Shown here: in pieces, positions 44,845 to 52,811 of the stretch | Layout: each line of letters opens with the position of its first letter | Position numbering within the stretch: the first letter of the stretch is position 1 | DNA from: JBELHR01 sp049606855 | GTDB taxonomy: Bacteria; Bacteroidota; Bacteroidia; Flavobacteriales; Flavobacteriaceae | Reading direction: 5' to 3' | Length of the DNA: 64,000 nt | Assembly: GCA_049606855.1 (NCBI GenBank) | Contig: JBMYVY010000007.1 | Coordinates: forward strand, 38,642-102,641 | Translations under genes and position numbers: made by a program | The notes under the pieces: generated by a model | Seen by the model: only the letters and a program-made list of their open reading frames with translations | What the model was told of the DNA's origin: nothing | Database searches by the model: none

Positions 44845-45582
44845 ATGTTGTTTGGTAAAAGGAAAGTTGCAATTCAAGAAATATTTACGGAAGGATTTAT
44901 TGACATCCACTCCCATTTATTGCCTGGGATTGATGACGGTTCAAAAAACATGGAAAATTCCATTGAGTTGATTGAAAAATTATCAAAACATGGAATTAAG
45001 CGTTTTATAACTACCCCACACACCATGGCAGAAGTTTATCCAAATAACCCTGAGATAATTTTAGGAAAAAGAGATGAACTAAGAGAAGAATTAAAGCAAA
45101 AGGGAATCGAAGTAGAACTTCATGCAGCTTCTGAGTATTTATTAGATCATGATTTTTTAAATAAACTAGAGAAAGGTGAAGTACTTTCATTTGGTAAAGA
45201 AAATTATGTATTGGTTGAGATGTCCTTTTTTAATGCTCCAAACAATTTAAGGGAGCTCTTATTTCAAATCCAGCTGAAAGGCTACAAACCTATTTTAGCC
45301 CACCCAGAGCGCTACAACTTTTATCAAGGGGATATGAAAGAGTTTCAAAAATTAAAAGATCTCGGATGTGCTTTTCAGTTAAATCTTTTATCCTTGACCC
45401 CGCATTACGGTAAACACGTACAAAAAACCTCTTACAAGTTACTAAATGCAGGAATGTACAACTTTGTAGGTACTGATACCCACCATACAGGACACACCGC
45501 TCTGCTGGGAAGTATCGCCAATAAAAAGAACAAAAAGCTCCTTCAGGAATTAATCGAGAACAACAAGAAAATCTTGGACTAA
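44845..45582 (+). CDS. CpsB/CapC-type PHP-fold tyrosine phosphatase
   Basis: This 245-aa metal-dependent phosphatase is of the CpsB/YwqE family, which dephosphorylates tyrosine kinases controlling capsule or exopolysaccharide length. PHP metal motifs are visible: 'FIDIHSHLLPGIDDGSKN' near residue 18, 'FITTPHTMAEVYP' near residue 53, 'ILAHPERYNFY' near residue 151, and 'FVGTDTHHTGH' near residue 209. It faces the polysaccharide operon (convergent, overlapping the SDR gene by 4 bp), which fits that role. The cognate kinase is not in the window. Confidence 0.92.
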   Translation: MLFGKRKVAIQEIFTEGFIDIHSHLLPGIDDGSKNMENSIELIEKLSKHGIKRFITTPHTMAEVYPNNPEIILGKRDELREELKQKGIEVELHAASEYLLDHDFLNKLEKGEVLSFGKENYVLVEMSFFNAPNNLRELLFQIQLKGYKPILAHPERYNFYQGDMKEFQKLKDLGCAFQLNLLSLTPHYGKHVQKTSYKLLNAGMYNFVGTDTHHTGHTALLGSIANKKNKKLLQELIENNKKILD

Positions 45583-46292
45583 AGTCTAATTTGTCTTCGA
45601 ATAACTAAATCTTGTCCATCAAGGTGTTTTCCCTTTTCAGATAATAAATCGGCCACAAAAGTACCAACTTGATCTGGTTGCATAATGGTAGTAGGATCTT
45701 CATCAGGTGCTTGCCGCTTTCTAAGCTCTGTTGCACATCTACCCGGAGAAACGCAATAAACTTTGATGAAATCAGGCTCAAACTCTTCAGAACATGAAAG
45801 GGAAAAATTTAACAACGCTGCCTTGGACGCTGCATATGCTGTCCACCCCGGTCTGGGCGAACTCGCGCTAGTTGATGCAATATTAACAATACGTCCATGG
45901 GCCTTCTTTAAATAGGCGTGACACAATTGAGTCAAATTAAAAATAGCATGGATGTTTACCTCAAAAGTTGTTTTCCACATTTCCAATGGAGTGTTTTCAA
46001 CCTTAAAGGGTTCTATAAAACCGGCACTATTAATCAAGCCGTCTAATCGATTATATTGCTTTAGAAAAGCTAAAACAGACCGATCAATATTAGCATAATC
46101 TGTAACATCAATATCAAAAAGCACGACCTGATGATTCAATTCTAACTCTTTACCCAATGCAATGAGTTTTTCTTTTTGAATATCAATCAATCCAAATACG
46201 CTATTCGGATTTTGCTCTGCAATCTTAATCACGCAAGCCTTCCCTATTCCATCGGCAGCACCTGTTATAATAAATACCTTAGTCATTCTCAA
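45579..46292 (-). CDS. short-chain dehydrogenase/reductase of the polysaccharide locus
   Basis: This 237-aa classical SDR has the nucleotide-binding 'FIITGAADGIGKACVIKIAE' (residues 6-25), 'NSAGFIEPF' for the NAG motif region, and catalytic Ser/Tyr/Lys in 'IVNIASTSASSPRPGWTAYA' with the following 'ASKAALLNF'. The C-terminus 'QDLVIRRQIRL' is atypical. It overlaps the epimerase gene by 14 bp, so it belongs to the surface-polysaccharide operon. The substrate is unknown; a sugar-alcohol or nucleotide-sugar redox step is inferred from context. Confidence 0.83.
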   Translation of the reverse strand: MRMTKVFIITGAADGIGKACVIKIAEQNPNSVFGLIDIQKEKLIALGKELELNHQVVLFDIDVTDYANIDRSVLAFLKQYNRLDGLINSAGFIEPFKVENTPLEMWKTTFEVNIHAIFNLTQLCHAYLKKAHGRIVNIASTSASSPRPGWTAYAASKAALLNFSLSCSEEFEPDFIKVYCVSPGRCATELRKRQAPDEDPTTIMQPDQVGTFVADLLSEKGKHLDGQDLVIRRQIRL

Positions 46293-47289
46293 AAAATTCC
46301 GTGTACCAGTTCACAAATCGTTCTATTCCTGTTTTGACAGGAGTATTCGGACGATAATCATAATCGCGTTCCAAGTCCTTGACATCTGCAAATGTTTTGG
46401 CCACATCACCAGGCTGAATTGGCAGTAAATCCTTAGTCGCTTCTTTTCCTAATTGATTTTCTATTTCAGCGATGAAATCCATCAATTTTACGGAATTTGA
46501 ATTCCCTATATTATACACCTTATAAAGGTCTCTTCCCTTAGTCGGCTTTTCTATTATTCTTTTAACTCCTTCGACAATATCTGCTACATAAGTGAAATCT
46601 CGTTCCATCTCACCATAATTAAAAACCTTTATCGGTGCTCCATTAGCAATAGCCTCCGTAAATAGGAACAAAGCCATATCAGGCCTTCCCCATGGTCCAT
46701 AAACGGTAAAGAATCGAAGCCCTGTTGTCGGTAAATTAAATAAGTGACTATAGGTGTGAGCCATCAATTCATTGGACTTTTTTGTAGCAGCATATAAACT
46801 TATCGGATGATCAACTCTATCTTCTGTTGAAAATGGAATCTTATCATTGCTTCCATAAACACTTGATGAACTCGCATACACTAAATGTTTAATATCATAA
46901 TGTCTGGAGCATTCCAAAATATTTACAAATCCAACCAAGTTAGATTGCACATAAGTATCCGGATGTTCCAAGGAATATCTCACCCCAGCTTGAGCAGCTA
47001 AATTACAAACCACATCGAAATCTTGGTCTTTAAACAAATCTTCTAAGCCGGTCTTATCCTCAAGACCCATTCGAATAAAGTGAAATCCTTCATTCCCTGG
47101 ACAAAGACTATTCCATTTCTCAGCAGCATCCCTTTGAACTCCCAATTGTTCCAATCGAGCGTATTTCAAATTCACATCATAATAATCGTTGATATTATCC
47201 AACCCGATTACTTCATGTCCATCGGCTAATAACACTCCTGATAAGTGAAATCCTATAAATCCTGCTGCTCCTGTTACCAGTACTTTCAT
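46279..47289 (-). CDS. NAD-dependent nucleotide-sugar epimerase (UDP-glucuronate 4-epimerase-like)
   Basis: This 336-aa extended SDR has the Rossmann motif 'VLVTGAAGFIGFHLSGVLL' (residues 3-21). The characteristic 'GLDNINDYYDVNLKYARLEQ' near residue 34 is strongly shared with UDP-glucuronate 4-epimerases. The catalytic YxxxK is in 'SLYAATKKSNELMAHTYS', with 'FFTVYGPWGRPDMALFLF' downstream. It would turn UDP-GlcA from the adjacent dehydrogenase into UDP-GalA. The pairing with a UDP-glucose dehydrogenase 4 bp upstream supports this. Confidence 0.88.
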   Translation of the reverse strand: MKVLVTGAAGFIGFHLSGVLLADGHEVIGLDNINDYYDVNLKYARLEQLGVQRDAAEKWNSLCPGNEGFHFIRMGLEDKTGLEDLFKDQDFDVVCNLAAQAGVRYSLEHPDTYVQSNLVGFVNILECSRHYDIKHLVYASSSSVYGSNDKIPFSTEDRVDHPISLYAATKKSNELMAHTYSHLFNLPTTGLRFFTVYGPWGRPDMALFLFTEAIANGAPIKVFNYGEMERDFTYVADIVEGVKRIIEKPTKGRDLYKVYNIGNSNSVKLMDFIAEIENQLGKEATKDLLPIQPGDVAKTFADVKDLERDYDYRPNTPVKTGIERFVNWYTEFFEND

Positions 47290-47293
47290 CCTT

Positions 47294-48616
47294 TTATTTT
47301 CCTATTTGATGATATTCAAAGCCTCTTTGTTCTAAGTTAAAGGCATTGTATTGATTTCTTCCATCGAAGATCACGGCTTCTTTCAATTGTGACTTTAATT
47401 CTTCAAAGTCTGGTGAACGGAACTCTTTCCACTCCGTTAGCAAAATCATCGCGTCTGCTCCCTGTAAGGTCTCGTACTTGCTCTTGTGATATGTCAGGTG
47501 CTCTACGCCTTTTAAATACATCACCTGAGCCTCATGCATGGCCTTAGGATCATAAGCTTGAACCTGTGCTCCGCGTTTTACCAGTTCCTTAACTACATAG
47601 ATTGCCGGTGCCTCTCTCATATCATCTGTCTCTGGTTTAAATGCCAAGCCCCATAATGCAAAGGTCTTTCCCGTTAAATCTTCTCCGTATTTTGATACTA
47701 TCTTTTGTGCTATAACAAACTTCTGTGCATCGTTCACATCCTCTACCGAGCGTATCAACTTTGCATCGTAATTATGCTCTTCTGCTATTTTCTTTAAAGC
47801 CTTTACATCCTTTGGAAAACATGATCCTCCATAACCCGCTCCTGGATAAATAAAACTATATCCAATCCTGGCATCAGATCCGATTCCAACTCTTACCATA
47901 TTGACATCTGCTCCAACACGCTCACAAATATTTGCTACTTCATTCATAAATGAAATCTTTGTAGCAAGCATGGCATTGGCAGCATACTTGGTCATCTCTG
48001 CTGATCGGATGTCCATTTCAATCAAACGATCGTGATTGTGAATAAATGGCGCATATAAGCGACGCATTAACTCGAAGCCTTGTTCACTATCCGCTCCTAC
48101 CACCACACGATCAGGTTTCATAAAGTCAGCTACAGCTGCTCCTTCTTTCAAAAACTCTGGGTTAGAAACCACTGAGAATTCGATAGAAACCCCTCTTTTA
48201 TCCAATTCCTCTTGGATTGCGGCTTTGACCTTATCACCTGTTCCAATAGGTACTGTAGACTTATCTACAACCACTAAAGGATTATTCATATGTTGTCCCA
48301 ATTCGCGAGCAACACCCAAAACATATTGAAGATCTGCTGAACCGTCCTCTCCCATGGGAGTACCCACAGCTATAAAGGTCACTTTTGCCTCAGATAAATG
48401 ATCTTTCAAGCTTGTCGAAAATTGCAATCGCCCTTGTTCAACATTACGCTTAACCATTGGCTCTAGACCCGGTTCATAGATCGGAATGATTCCCTCTTTT
48501 AAATCTTCTACTTTCTTTTTATCAATATCTATACACGTAACTGTGTTTCCCATTTCTGAAAAACAAGTTCCCGTTACTAATCCAACGTAACCCGTTCCTA
48601 TTACTGTTATTTTCAT
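47294..48616 (-). CDS. ugd: UDP-glucose 6-dehydrogenase
   Basis: This 440-aa enzyme oxidizes UDP-glucose to UDP-glucuronate with NAD. The NAD-binding 'VIGTGYVGLVTGTCFSEMG' is at residues 4-22. 'FIAVGTPMGEDGSADLQYV' and 'VVVDKSTVPIGTGDKVK' follow. The catalytic Cys is in 'YPGAGYGGSCFPKDVKALKK' near residue 260. The C-terminal domain has 'LWGLAFKPETDDMREAPAIY' near residue 323. It overlaps the upstream oxidoreductase gene by 4 bp. UDP-GlcNAc dehydrogenase (WbpA/WecC) is the alternative, but the motifs are typical of UDP-glucose enzymes. Confidence 0.93.
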   Translation of the reverse strand: MKITVIGTGYVGLVTGTCFSEMGNTVTCIDIDKKKVEDLKEGIIPIYEPGLEPMVKRNVEQGRLQFSTSLKDHLSEAKVTFIAVGTPMGEDGSADLQYVLGVARELGQHMNNPLVVVDKSTVPIGTGDKVKAAIQEELDKRGVSIEFSVVSNPEFLKEGAAVADFMKPDRVVVGADSEQGFELMRRLYAPFIHNHDRLIEMDIRSAEMTKYAANAMLATKISFMNEVANICERVGADVNMVRVGIGSDARIGYSFIYPGAGYGGSCFPKDVKALKKIAEEHNYDAKLIRSVEDVNDAQKFVIAQKIVSKYGEDLTGKTFALWGLAFKPETDDMREAPAIYVVKELVKRGAQVQAYDPKAMHEAQVMYLKGVEHLTYHKSKYETLQGADAMILLTEWKEFRSPDFEELKSQLKEAVIFDGRNQYNAFNLEQRGFEYHQIGK

Positions 48617-49578
48617 TTTGTAAATGGGTGTTTTGATAAGGGAAGGTCCACCATGGGATGTACTTCTCCTACTCGGCTTATTTCTTTATTTCTAATTTCG
48701 TGCACTAATTCTACTGACGGTCTCGCGTCTTCTAGGCCAAAACCATTGTCATCTATAATTTCCTGATAACTCAGGGTATGTAAATCAAAAAAACCACCGC
48801 TAAATTCAATCTCATTTCCGTCTACGGTAATTGAACGATATGTTCGTTGCTCTTTTTCTTTTATTGCATCTGGAAGAACCTCTTCATTGATAGAAAGAAA
48901 CCATCTCACCTTAGCGCGTTCCAATTCCATATATCCCGCGGCACGATCGTAGGTATGAAGATGGACTCTATTTTCTTTTACCTCTCCAAAGACCCAAGTA
49001 AGCATATCAAAAAAATGGATCCCAATGTTTGTTGCAATCCCACCAGACTTATTCTCATTTCCCTTCCAGGAAGTATAATACCAATTTCCTCTCGAAGTCA
49101 AATAAGTAAGATCAATATCGAAGGTTTTGTCCTTAGGAGCCGCATCCACTTGAGCTTTTAATGCAATAATACTTGGATGTAATCTCAGTTGAAGAATTGT
49201 ATTTACCTTTTTTCCGGTATCGCCTTCAATAGCCTTCAAGGCATCCAAATTCCAAGGGTTCAAAACCAAAGGTTTTTCACAAATAGCATTAGCACCTGAG
49301 CGCAAAGCCATTCTAATATGAGAATCATGTAAGTAATTCGGAGTGCAAATACTCAAATAATCCAATTGCGTGTTGCGTTCCCTTCTTAATTTTTCAATAT
49401 GACGATCAAATCGCTCAAATTCAACAAAGAAATCAGCATTTGGGAAGTAACTATCTATAATCCCAACACTATCAGATTTATCTAAAGCAGCCAGCAAATT
49501 ATTATTCGTGTCTTTAATTGCCCGTAAATGTCTAGGAGCGATATAACCTGCCAACCCAATCAGTGCAAAATTCTTCAT
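48613..49578 (-). CDS. Gfo/Idh/MocA oxidoreductase, WlbA/WbpB-like
   Basis: This 321-aa protein has a Rossmann N-terminus, 'FALIGLAGYIAPRHLRAIKD' (residues 3-22), typical of UDP-2-acetamido-2-deoxyglucuronate 3-dehydrogenases (WlbA/WbpB). 'YLSICTPNYLHDSHIRMALR' and the catalytic Lys motif 'ICEKPLVLNPWN' near residue 100 follow. 'GGIATNIGIHFFDMLTWVFG' is the substrate-site helix. The family makes the 3-oxo intermediate for 2,3-diacetamido uronic acids in surface polysaccharides. The partner aminotransferase and acetyltransferase are not in this window. It overlaps UpxY by 4 bp (ATGA). Confidence 0.89.
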   Translation of the reverse strand: MKNFALIGLAGYIAPRHLRAIKDTNNNLLAALDKSDSVGIIDSYFPNADFFVEFERFDRHIEKLRRERNTQLDYLSICTPNYLHDSHIRMALRSGANAICEKPLVLNPWNLDALKAIEGDTGKKVNTILQLRLHPSIIALKAQVDAAPKDKTFDIDLTYLTSRGNWYYTSWKGNENKSGGIATNIGIHFFDMLTWVFGEVKENRVHLHTYDRAAGYMELERAKVRWFLSINEEVLPDAIKEKEQRTYRSITVDGNEIEFSGGFFDLHTLSYQEIIDDNGFGLEDARPSVELVHEIRNKEISRVGEVHPMVDLPLSKHPFTK

Positions 49579-50096
49579 GCTGTTATTCTTTTAATATGAT
49601 CTGAATCTACGTGGACTACAATAATACTTCCAAGAGCTTCTGTTCTAACAACTACAGAATATTTCCCTTGATGCTGAATATATTCAGCTTGTAAGCCGCT
49701 AAAGGGTCCATGTAATATTTCCACCGGTTCTCCCTTCTTAATATCCCTCATACTCAGTTTTTCAAAACCAGCTTCTCCGACTTCTTCTCTTAATAATATT
49801 CTCATATTATTAATTTCATAATCGCGAATTACAGCAGGAGACTTTAAATATTTTAAGATGGTCACCACTCCAGGGATTTTCAGTGTATCCTTCAACTTCA
49901 ATGCTGTGGTTCTAACGAAAACATAAGAATTAATAAGGGGGACTTTAATCTTTTTTTTGCGATCACTCCACTGTCGGATGGTCGTCATTAATGGCAAATA
50001 TACTTCAAACCCCGCCTCCTCTAATCGTTCAGCAACTTTCTTCTCAGCTTTCGGGTTTGTAAAAACAGCAAACCAATGTTGACTGTTATCATTCAT
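49575..50096 (-). CDS. UpxY-type NusG-like transcription antiterminator
   Basis: This 173-aa protein has an N-terminal NusG domain, 'WFAVFTNPKAEKKVAERLEE' (residues 8-27) with 'VYLPLMTTIRQWSDRKKKIK', and a C-terminal KOW domain, 'IKKGEPVEILHGPFSGLQAE' near residue 122. Such proteins prevent premature termination in their own capsule or exopolysaccharide operon. It is the first gene of a minus-strand polysaccharide run, the usual place for UpxY. Its 88-bp upstream gap is short and shows no clear leader terminator to act on. Confidence 0.93.
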   Translation of the reverse strand: MNDNSQHWFAVFTNPKAEKKVAERLEEAGFEVYLPLMTTIRQWSDRKKKIKVPLINSYVFVRTTALKLKDTLKIPGVVTILKYLKSPAVIRDYEINNMRILLREEVGEAGFEKLSMRDIKKGEPVEILHGPFSGLQAEYIQHQGKYSVVVRTEALGSIIVVHVDSDHIKRITA

Positions 50097-50184
50097 AAAT
50101 TTAAATTTGGGAAGATAAAATTACAAAATTTATACGCCATAAACATAGCTTCTCGAGCTAAACTATATTTTTTATCTTGCGTTT

Positions 50185-50436
50185 ATGAAAAATTTAAAAA
50201 TTACCCTTACCCTAGTAATTACAGTATTTTTGTTAAGCTGTACAAATGATAGCCTTTCAGATTCAGATTGTGATTTAGCTTACAGTCAAAGAGATCAATT
50301 AGCAGATGCCATTGAACTTTTACAAGAACAATATGATGATGGAGAAATAGCAGAGGAAACGTACCAAGATCAATACAACCATTTGTGGAATCAAGTCTAT
50401 GCACTTGAAGAAGCAAATCCAGATTGTTTCTTTTAA
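50185..50436 (+). CDS. small lipoprotein
   Basis: This 83-aa product has a clean lipoprotein signal (hydrophobic stretch to 'VFLLSCTND', Cys at residue 19). The mature part is acidic and helical, with a cysteine near each end ('DSDCDLAYSQ' and the final 'NPDCFF') that could form a disulfide or dimerize. A stem-loop follows the stop. It is divergent from the UpxY operon. I do not recognise the family. Confidence 0.7.
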   Translation: MKNLKITLTLVITVFLLSCTNDSLSDSDCDLAYSQRDQLADAIELLQEQYDDGEIAEETYQDQYNHLWNQVYALEEANPDCFF

Positions 50437-50442
50437 AAATTA

Positions 50443-50466
50443 AAGGGGGTCCAACTGGACCCCCTT
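50443..50466 (+). terminator. hairpin after the small lipoprotein gene
   Basis: AAGGGGGTCC and GGACCCCCTT form a perfect 10-bp GC-rich stem around AACT. It is followed only by ACTTATTT, so T-richness is weak. It lies 7 bp after the stop codon. Confidence 0.6.
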
Positions 50467-50596
50467 ACTTATTTCATAACCTCCTACCCCTAAAATGTTT
50501 TTTGAAATAAGCTTAAACTAATATAAGTCGTTGAATTATAAACAACAAGGACTTTACAAAAGCTTAACCAACTTTACATGATTATGCAATATTTTT

Positions 50597-50944
50597 TCAT
50601 GAAACGATATAAGCTTCAATGGAAATTGCCAAATTAATACATGCAAATACTAAAGAAGGCAAACTTTCTGACCAAGTATCTTTAATTTTTCTTCGCACAC
50701 CAAAGCCCAAAAACATCAAAAGACTCAGTCCCCCAGCAGAAATGCAAACCAATACTGGACTTAATAATAGTCCTATTAACAACCCCGATGCTCCTATCCA
50801 TTGAAAAATTCCAGTAATTTTTCTTTGAGTATTTGATAGCCCAAATCGAAGGAATTCTTTTTTAAATTCTTCCGAATACAAACATTGCCAACCGTAAAAT
50901 AAAAAGCAACATCCAACAAACAATACTATAGAATTATAAAGCAT
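50597..50944 (-). CDS. DoxX-like four-helix membrane protein
   Basis: This 115-aa protein has about four membrane helices, with 'YGWQCLYSEEFKKEFLRFGL' in the first loop and 'RKITGIFQWIGASGLLIGLL' in helix 2, typical of the DoxX-like family. It overlaps the photolyase-like gene by 11 bp, so it is the last gene of that operon. A role in membrane redox or stress protection is only family context. Confidence 0.78.
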   Translation of the reverse strand: MLYNSIVLFVGCCFLFYGWQCLYSEEFKKEFLRFGLSNTQRKITGIFQWIGASGLLIGLLLSPVLVCISAGGLSLLMFLGFGVRRKIKDTWSESLPSLVFACINLAISIEAYIVS

Positions 50945-52415
50945 CTAGAAAGGTTTTTGCATTGTTCAAATGATTGAATCTCTTTTCTTCAGGCATACGA
51001 TCAAAGGTTCTAATCAGCATGCCCAACCTCGGGTTACTTAAGAAAAAAGAACGGTGTTTATCCATGAAGTTCCAGAATAATCCATCCCATATAGCATTCC
51101 AGCTTCCATTGGAAAAATCTCCCATCTTTTTCAAATAATTACTCCCGCTGATATAGGGTTTAGTTGCCATCAGACCCCCGTCGGCAAATTGACTCATACC
51201 ATAAACATTAGGAACCATAACCCAATCATAAGAATCGATAAATAACTCCATAAACCATCTGTAAACCTCATCGGGGTCAAATTCACATAAAAGCATAAAA
51301 TTACCCAAAATCATAAGTCTTTCAATGTGGTGACAATAACCTGTTTTCAATACCTTTTTAATGGTCAAATCTAAAGGTTCAATCCCAGTATCTCCTGTGT
51401 AAAAAGATGCAGGTATTTTTCGTGTATATCCCCAATAGTTATTTGTTCTTTGAGTTCTGCCTTTAGAAATATACATTCCCCGTATAAATTCTCGCCAACC
51501 TATGAGCTGTCTAATTAATCCCTCTAAGGAATTTATTGGAATGTCATGCTCTTGTCCATAATCGTATACCTTTTTTACCACTTGGTCAGAAATTAAAAGT
51601 CCTGAATTAAGAAGTGGGGATAGCACGCTATGGTTTAAAATTAATTCCTCTTTTACAATGGCATCCTCATAATCTCCAAACTCCTTGAATCTAAAATTAA
51701 GAAAATCATCAAACCATTGATCAGCTTGCTCATAATTGATTGGATATAGAGGTTTCTTTGAAACTTCACCCGGGTTTTCTTGAAAATTTATATGAACATA
51801 GTCCAAAGCCTCTTCGTAAAAAACGGAAGGCTTGGGAAACTTAACTATTGGACAGCTTTTTCCTTTTGGAAATTTCTTTCTATTGTCCTCATCAAATGAC
51901 CATTTTCCACCAAGTGGTTTACCCATTGAATCTATCATTAGATTCATAGATAGTCTTTGACTTTCATAAAATGATTTGTGAAAAAAACGCTTTTTGTTCG
52001 GTTTAAAAAACTCACCCAGCACGTCAGTTGATGTTAAAAATAATGGATTTTCAAATCTCTGCATTTCCAATCCACATGCATTGCAAGTCGACACAATTCT
52101 TTTGTCCAACCAATCATCACATGGATCTATATATTCGATTTTTGAATAACCCAATTTATTGAGATGCTTGAGCAATGAGGAAACAGAAGATGATTCATCG
52201 AGCGAATCGATGTATTCAACTTTATATTGTTTTTCAATGAGGTAATTTTCATAGAACTTCATACTCGCTCTATGGAAGACAATTTTTTGTTTGTGAAATT
52301 TGTACTGTCTAAAAAATAATTCTTCCTCAACAACATAATACGTTCTCCCTTTTTTTAAGACTGGAGATTCACGAATTAATTGATTTGGGAAAATAAGGAC
52401 AGCCGTTTTATGCAT
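50934..52415 (-). CDS. photolyase/cryptochrome-related protein without the FeS cysteines
   Basis: This 493-aa protein is of the deoxyribodipyrimidine photolyase-related (FeS-BCP/CryB-like) branch. Features are the N-terminal 'LIFPNQLIRESPVL' antenna domain, 'LIRQLIGWREFIRGMYISKG' and the FAD-site blocks 'CHHIERLMILGNFMLL', 'MVPNVYGMSQFADGGLMATK' and 'PYISGSNYLKKM'. In FeS-BCP enzymes the next segment holds a YCxGC...ACPFN cysteine set that binds a 4Fe-4S cluster. Here it reads 'GDFSNGSWNAIWDGLFWNFM' (residues 432-451), with no cysteine. It begins directly after a 54-aa gene and overlaps the DoxX-like gene. It may repair (6-4) photoproducts or act as a blue-light sensor; neither is proven. Confidence 0.88.
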   Translation of the reverse strand: MHKTAVLIFPNQLIRESPVLKKGRTYYVVEEELFFRQYKFHKQKIVFHRASMKFYENYLIEKQYKVEYIDSLDESSSVSSLLKHLNKLGYSKIEYIDPCDDWLDKRIVSTCNACGLEMQRFENPLFLTSTDVLGEFFKPNKKRFFHKSFYESQRLSMNLMIDSMGKPLGGKWSFDEDNRKKFPKGKSCPIVKFPKPSVFYEEALDYVHINFQENPGEVSKKPLYPINYEQADQWFDDFLNFRFKEFGDYEDAIVKEELILNHSVLSPLLNSGLLISDQVVKKVYDYGQEHDIPINSLEGLIRQLIGWREFIRGMYISKGRTQRTNNYWGYTRKIPASFYTGDTGIEPLDLTIKKVLKTGYCHHIERLMILGNFMLLCEFDPDEVYRWFMELFIDSYDWVMVPNVYGMSQFADGGLMATKPYISGSNYLKKMGDFSNGSWNAIWDGLFWNFMDKHRSFFLSNPRLGMLIRTFDRMPEEKRFNHLNNAKTFLDAL

Positions 52416-52580
52416 TTAAATCATTTTCTCTAATTTTTGCATCACCTGTTCTGCTTCATAAACTTTTTGGTCACTTTGTTTACGATTTATTTTAGATAAC
52501 TCGTGAGCTTCCTTCATAAGTTTATTGTACTGATCGTGCAATTTCTCCTTTTCTGATTTTTTCTTAAATAGACCAAACAT
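52416..52580 (-). CDS. 54-aa Lacal_2735-type small protein
   Basis: Reading the minus strand from the ATG at 52578-52580 gives a 54-aa protein, MFGLFKKKSEKEKLHDQYNK at the start and 'VYEAEQVMQKLEKMI' at the end, with stop TAA at 52416-52418. It is rich in Lys and Glu and forms an amphipathic coiled coil. It resembles the short 'Lacal_2735 family' proteins of flavobacteria, of unknown function. The stop abuts the photolyase ATG (TAA-ATG), so the two are translationally coupled. Confidence 0.8.
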   Translation of the reverse strand: MFGLFKKKSEKEKLHDQYNKLMKEAHELSKINRKQSDQKVYEAEQVMQKLEKMI

Positions 52581-52592
52581 AATACATTGTTT

Positions 52593-52634
52593 TAATTTTG
52601 TTTAAAGTTAATGTTTTTTTGTTAAACAAAATTA
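52593..52634. promoter_or_regulatory. inverted repeat upstream of the photolyase operon
   Basis: TAATTTTGTTTAA (52593-52605) and TTAAACAAAATTA (52622-52634) are perfect 13-bp inverted arms 16 bp apart, just upstream of the 54-aa gene start at 52580. On the minus strand the spacer and arm edges also give TTG-N16-TAACTTTA, a possible weak promoter. A regulator of the light/DNA-repair operon could bind here. Confidence 0.5.
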
Positions 52635-52662
52635 TTAAAAGTAGAAACTTTGGCAGGATTCC

Positions 52663-52781
52663 TTTCGGGATTCCCTGCGGGCATCCCTGAGGGGAGACCT
52701 TGACCAAGCATAGAAGCCTAAAGTTCATTTTCGGGATTCCCTGCGGGCATCCCTGAGGGGAGACCTTGACCAAGCATAGAA
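52663..52781. repeat. two copies of a 53-bp direct repeat
   Basis: The 53-bp copies at 52663-52715 and 52729-52781 are identical, with a 13-bp spacer (66-bp period). Each begins TTTCGGGATTCCCTGCGGGC and ends GACCAAGCATAGAA. Inside each, GGGAT/ATCCC and CCC/GGG arms allow short nested hairpins. Both strands can be read as 'SPQGCPQGIPK'-like peptides, but no convincing gene contains them. Confidence 0.85.
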
Positions 52782-52811
52782 ACCATCAAACTACCGTTTG
52801 ATGGTTTTTTT
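52780..52811 (+). terminator. plus-strand terminator-like hairpin
   Basis: AAACCATCAAAC (52780-52791) and GTTTGATGGTTT (52796-52807) form a 12-bp stem around TACC, followed by T to 52811. It begins at the end of the second 53-bp repeat copy. No plus-strand gene upstream needs it, which hints at a short plus-strand transcript across the repeats. Confidence 0.65.

Noticed and set aside
52564..52773. Minus-strand open frame with 'SPQGCPQGIPK' repeats
   Set aside because: It follows the 53-bp DNA repeats exactly, overlaps the 54-aa gene's start in another frame and has no family or start signal, so it is probably not a gene.
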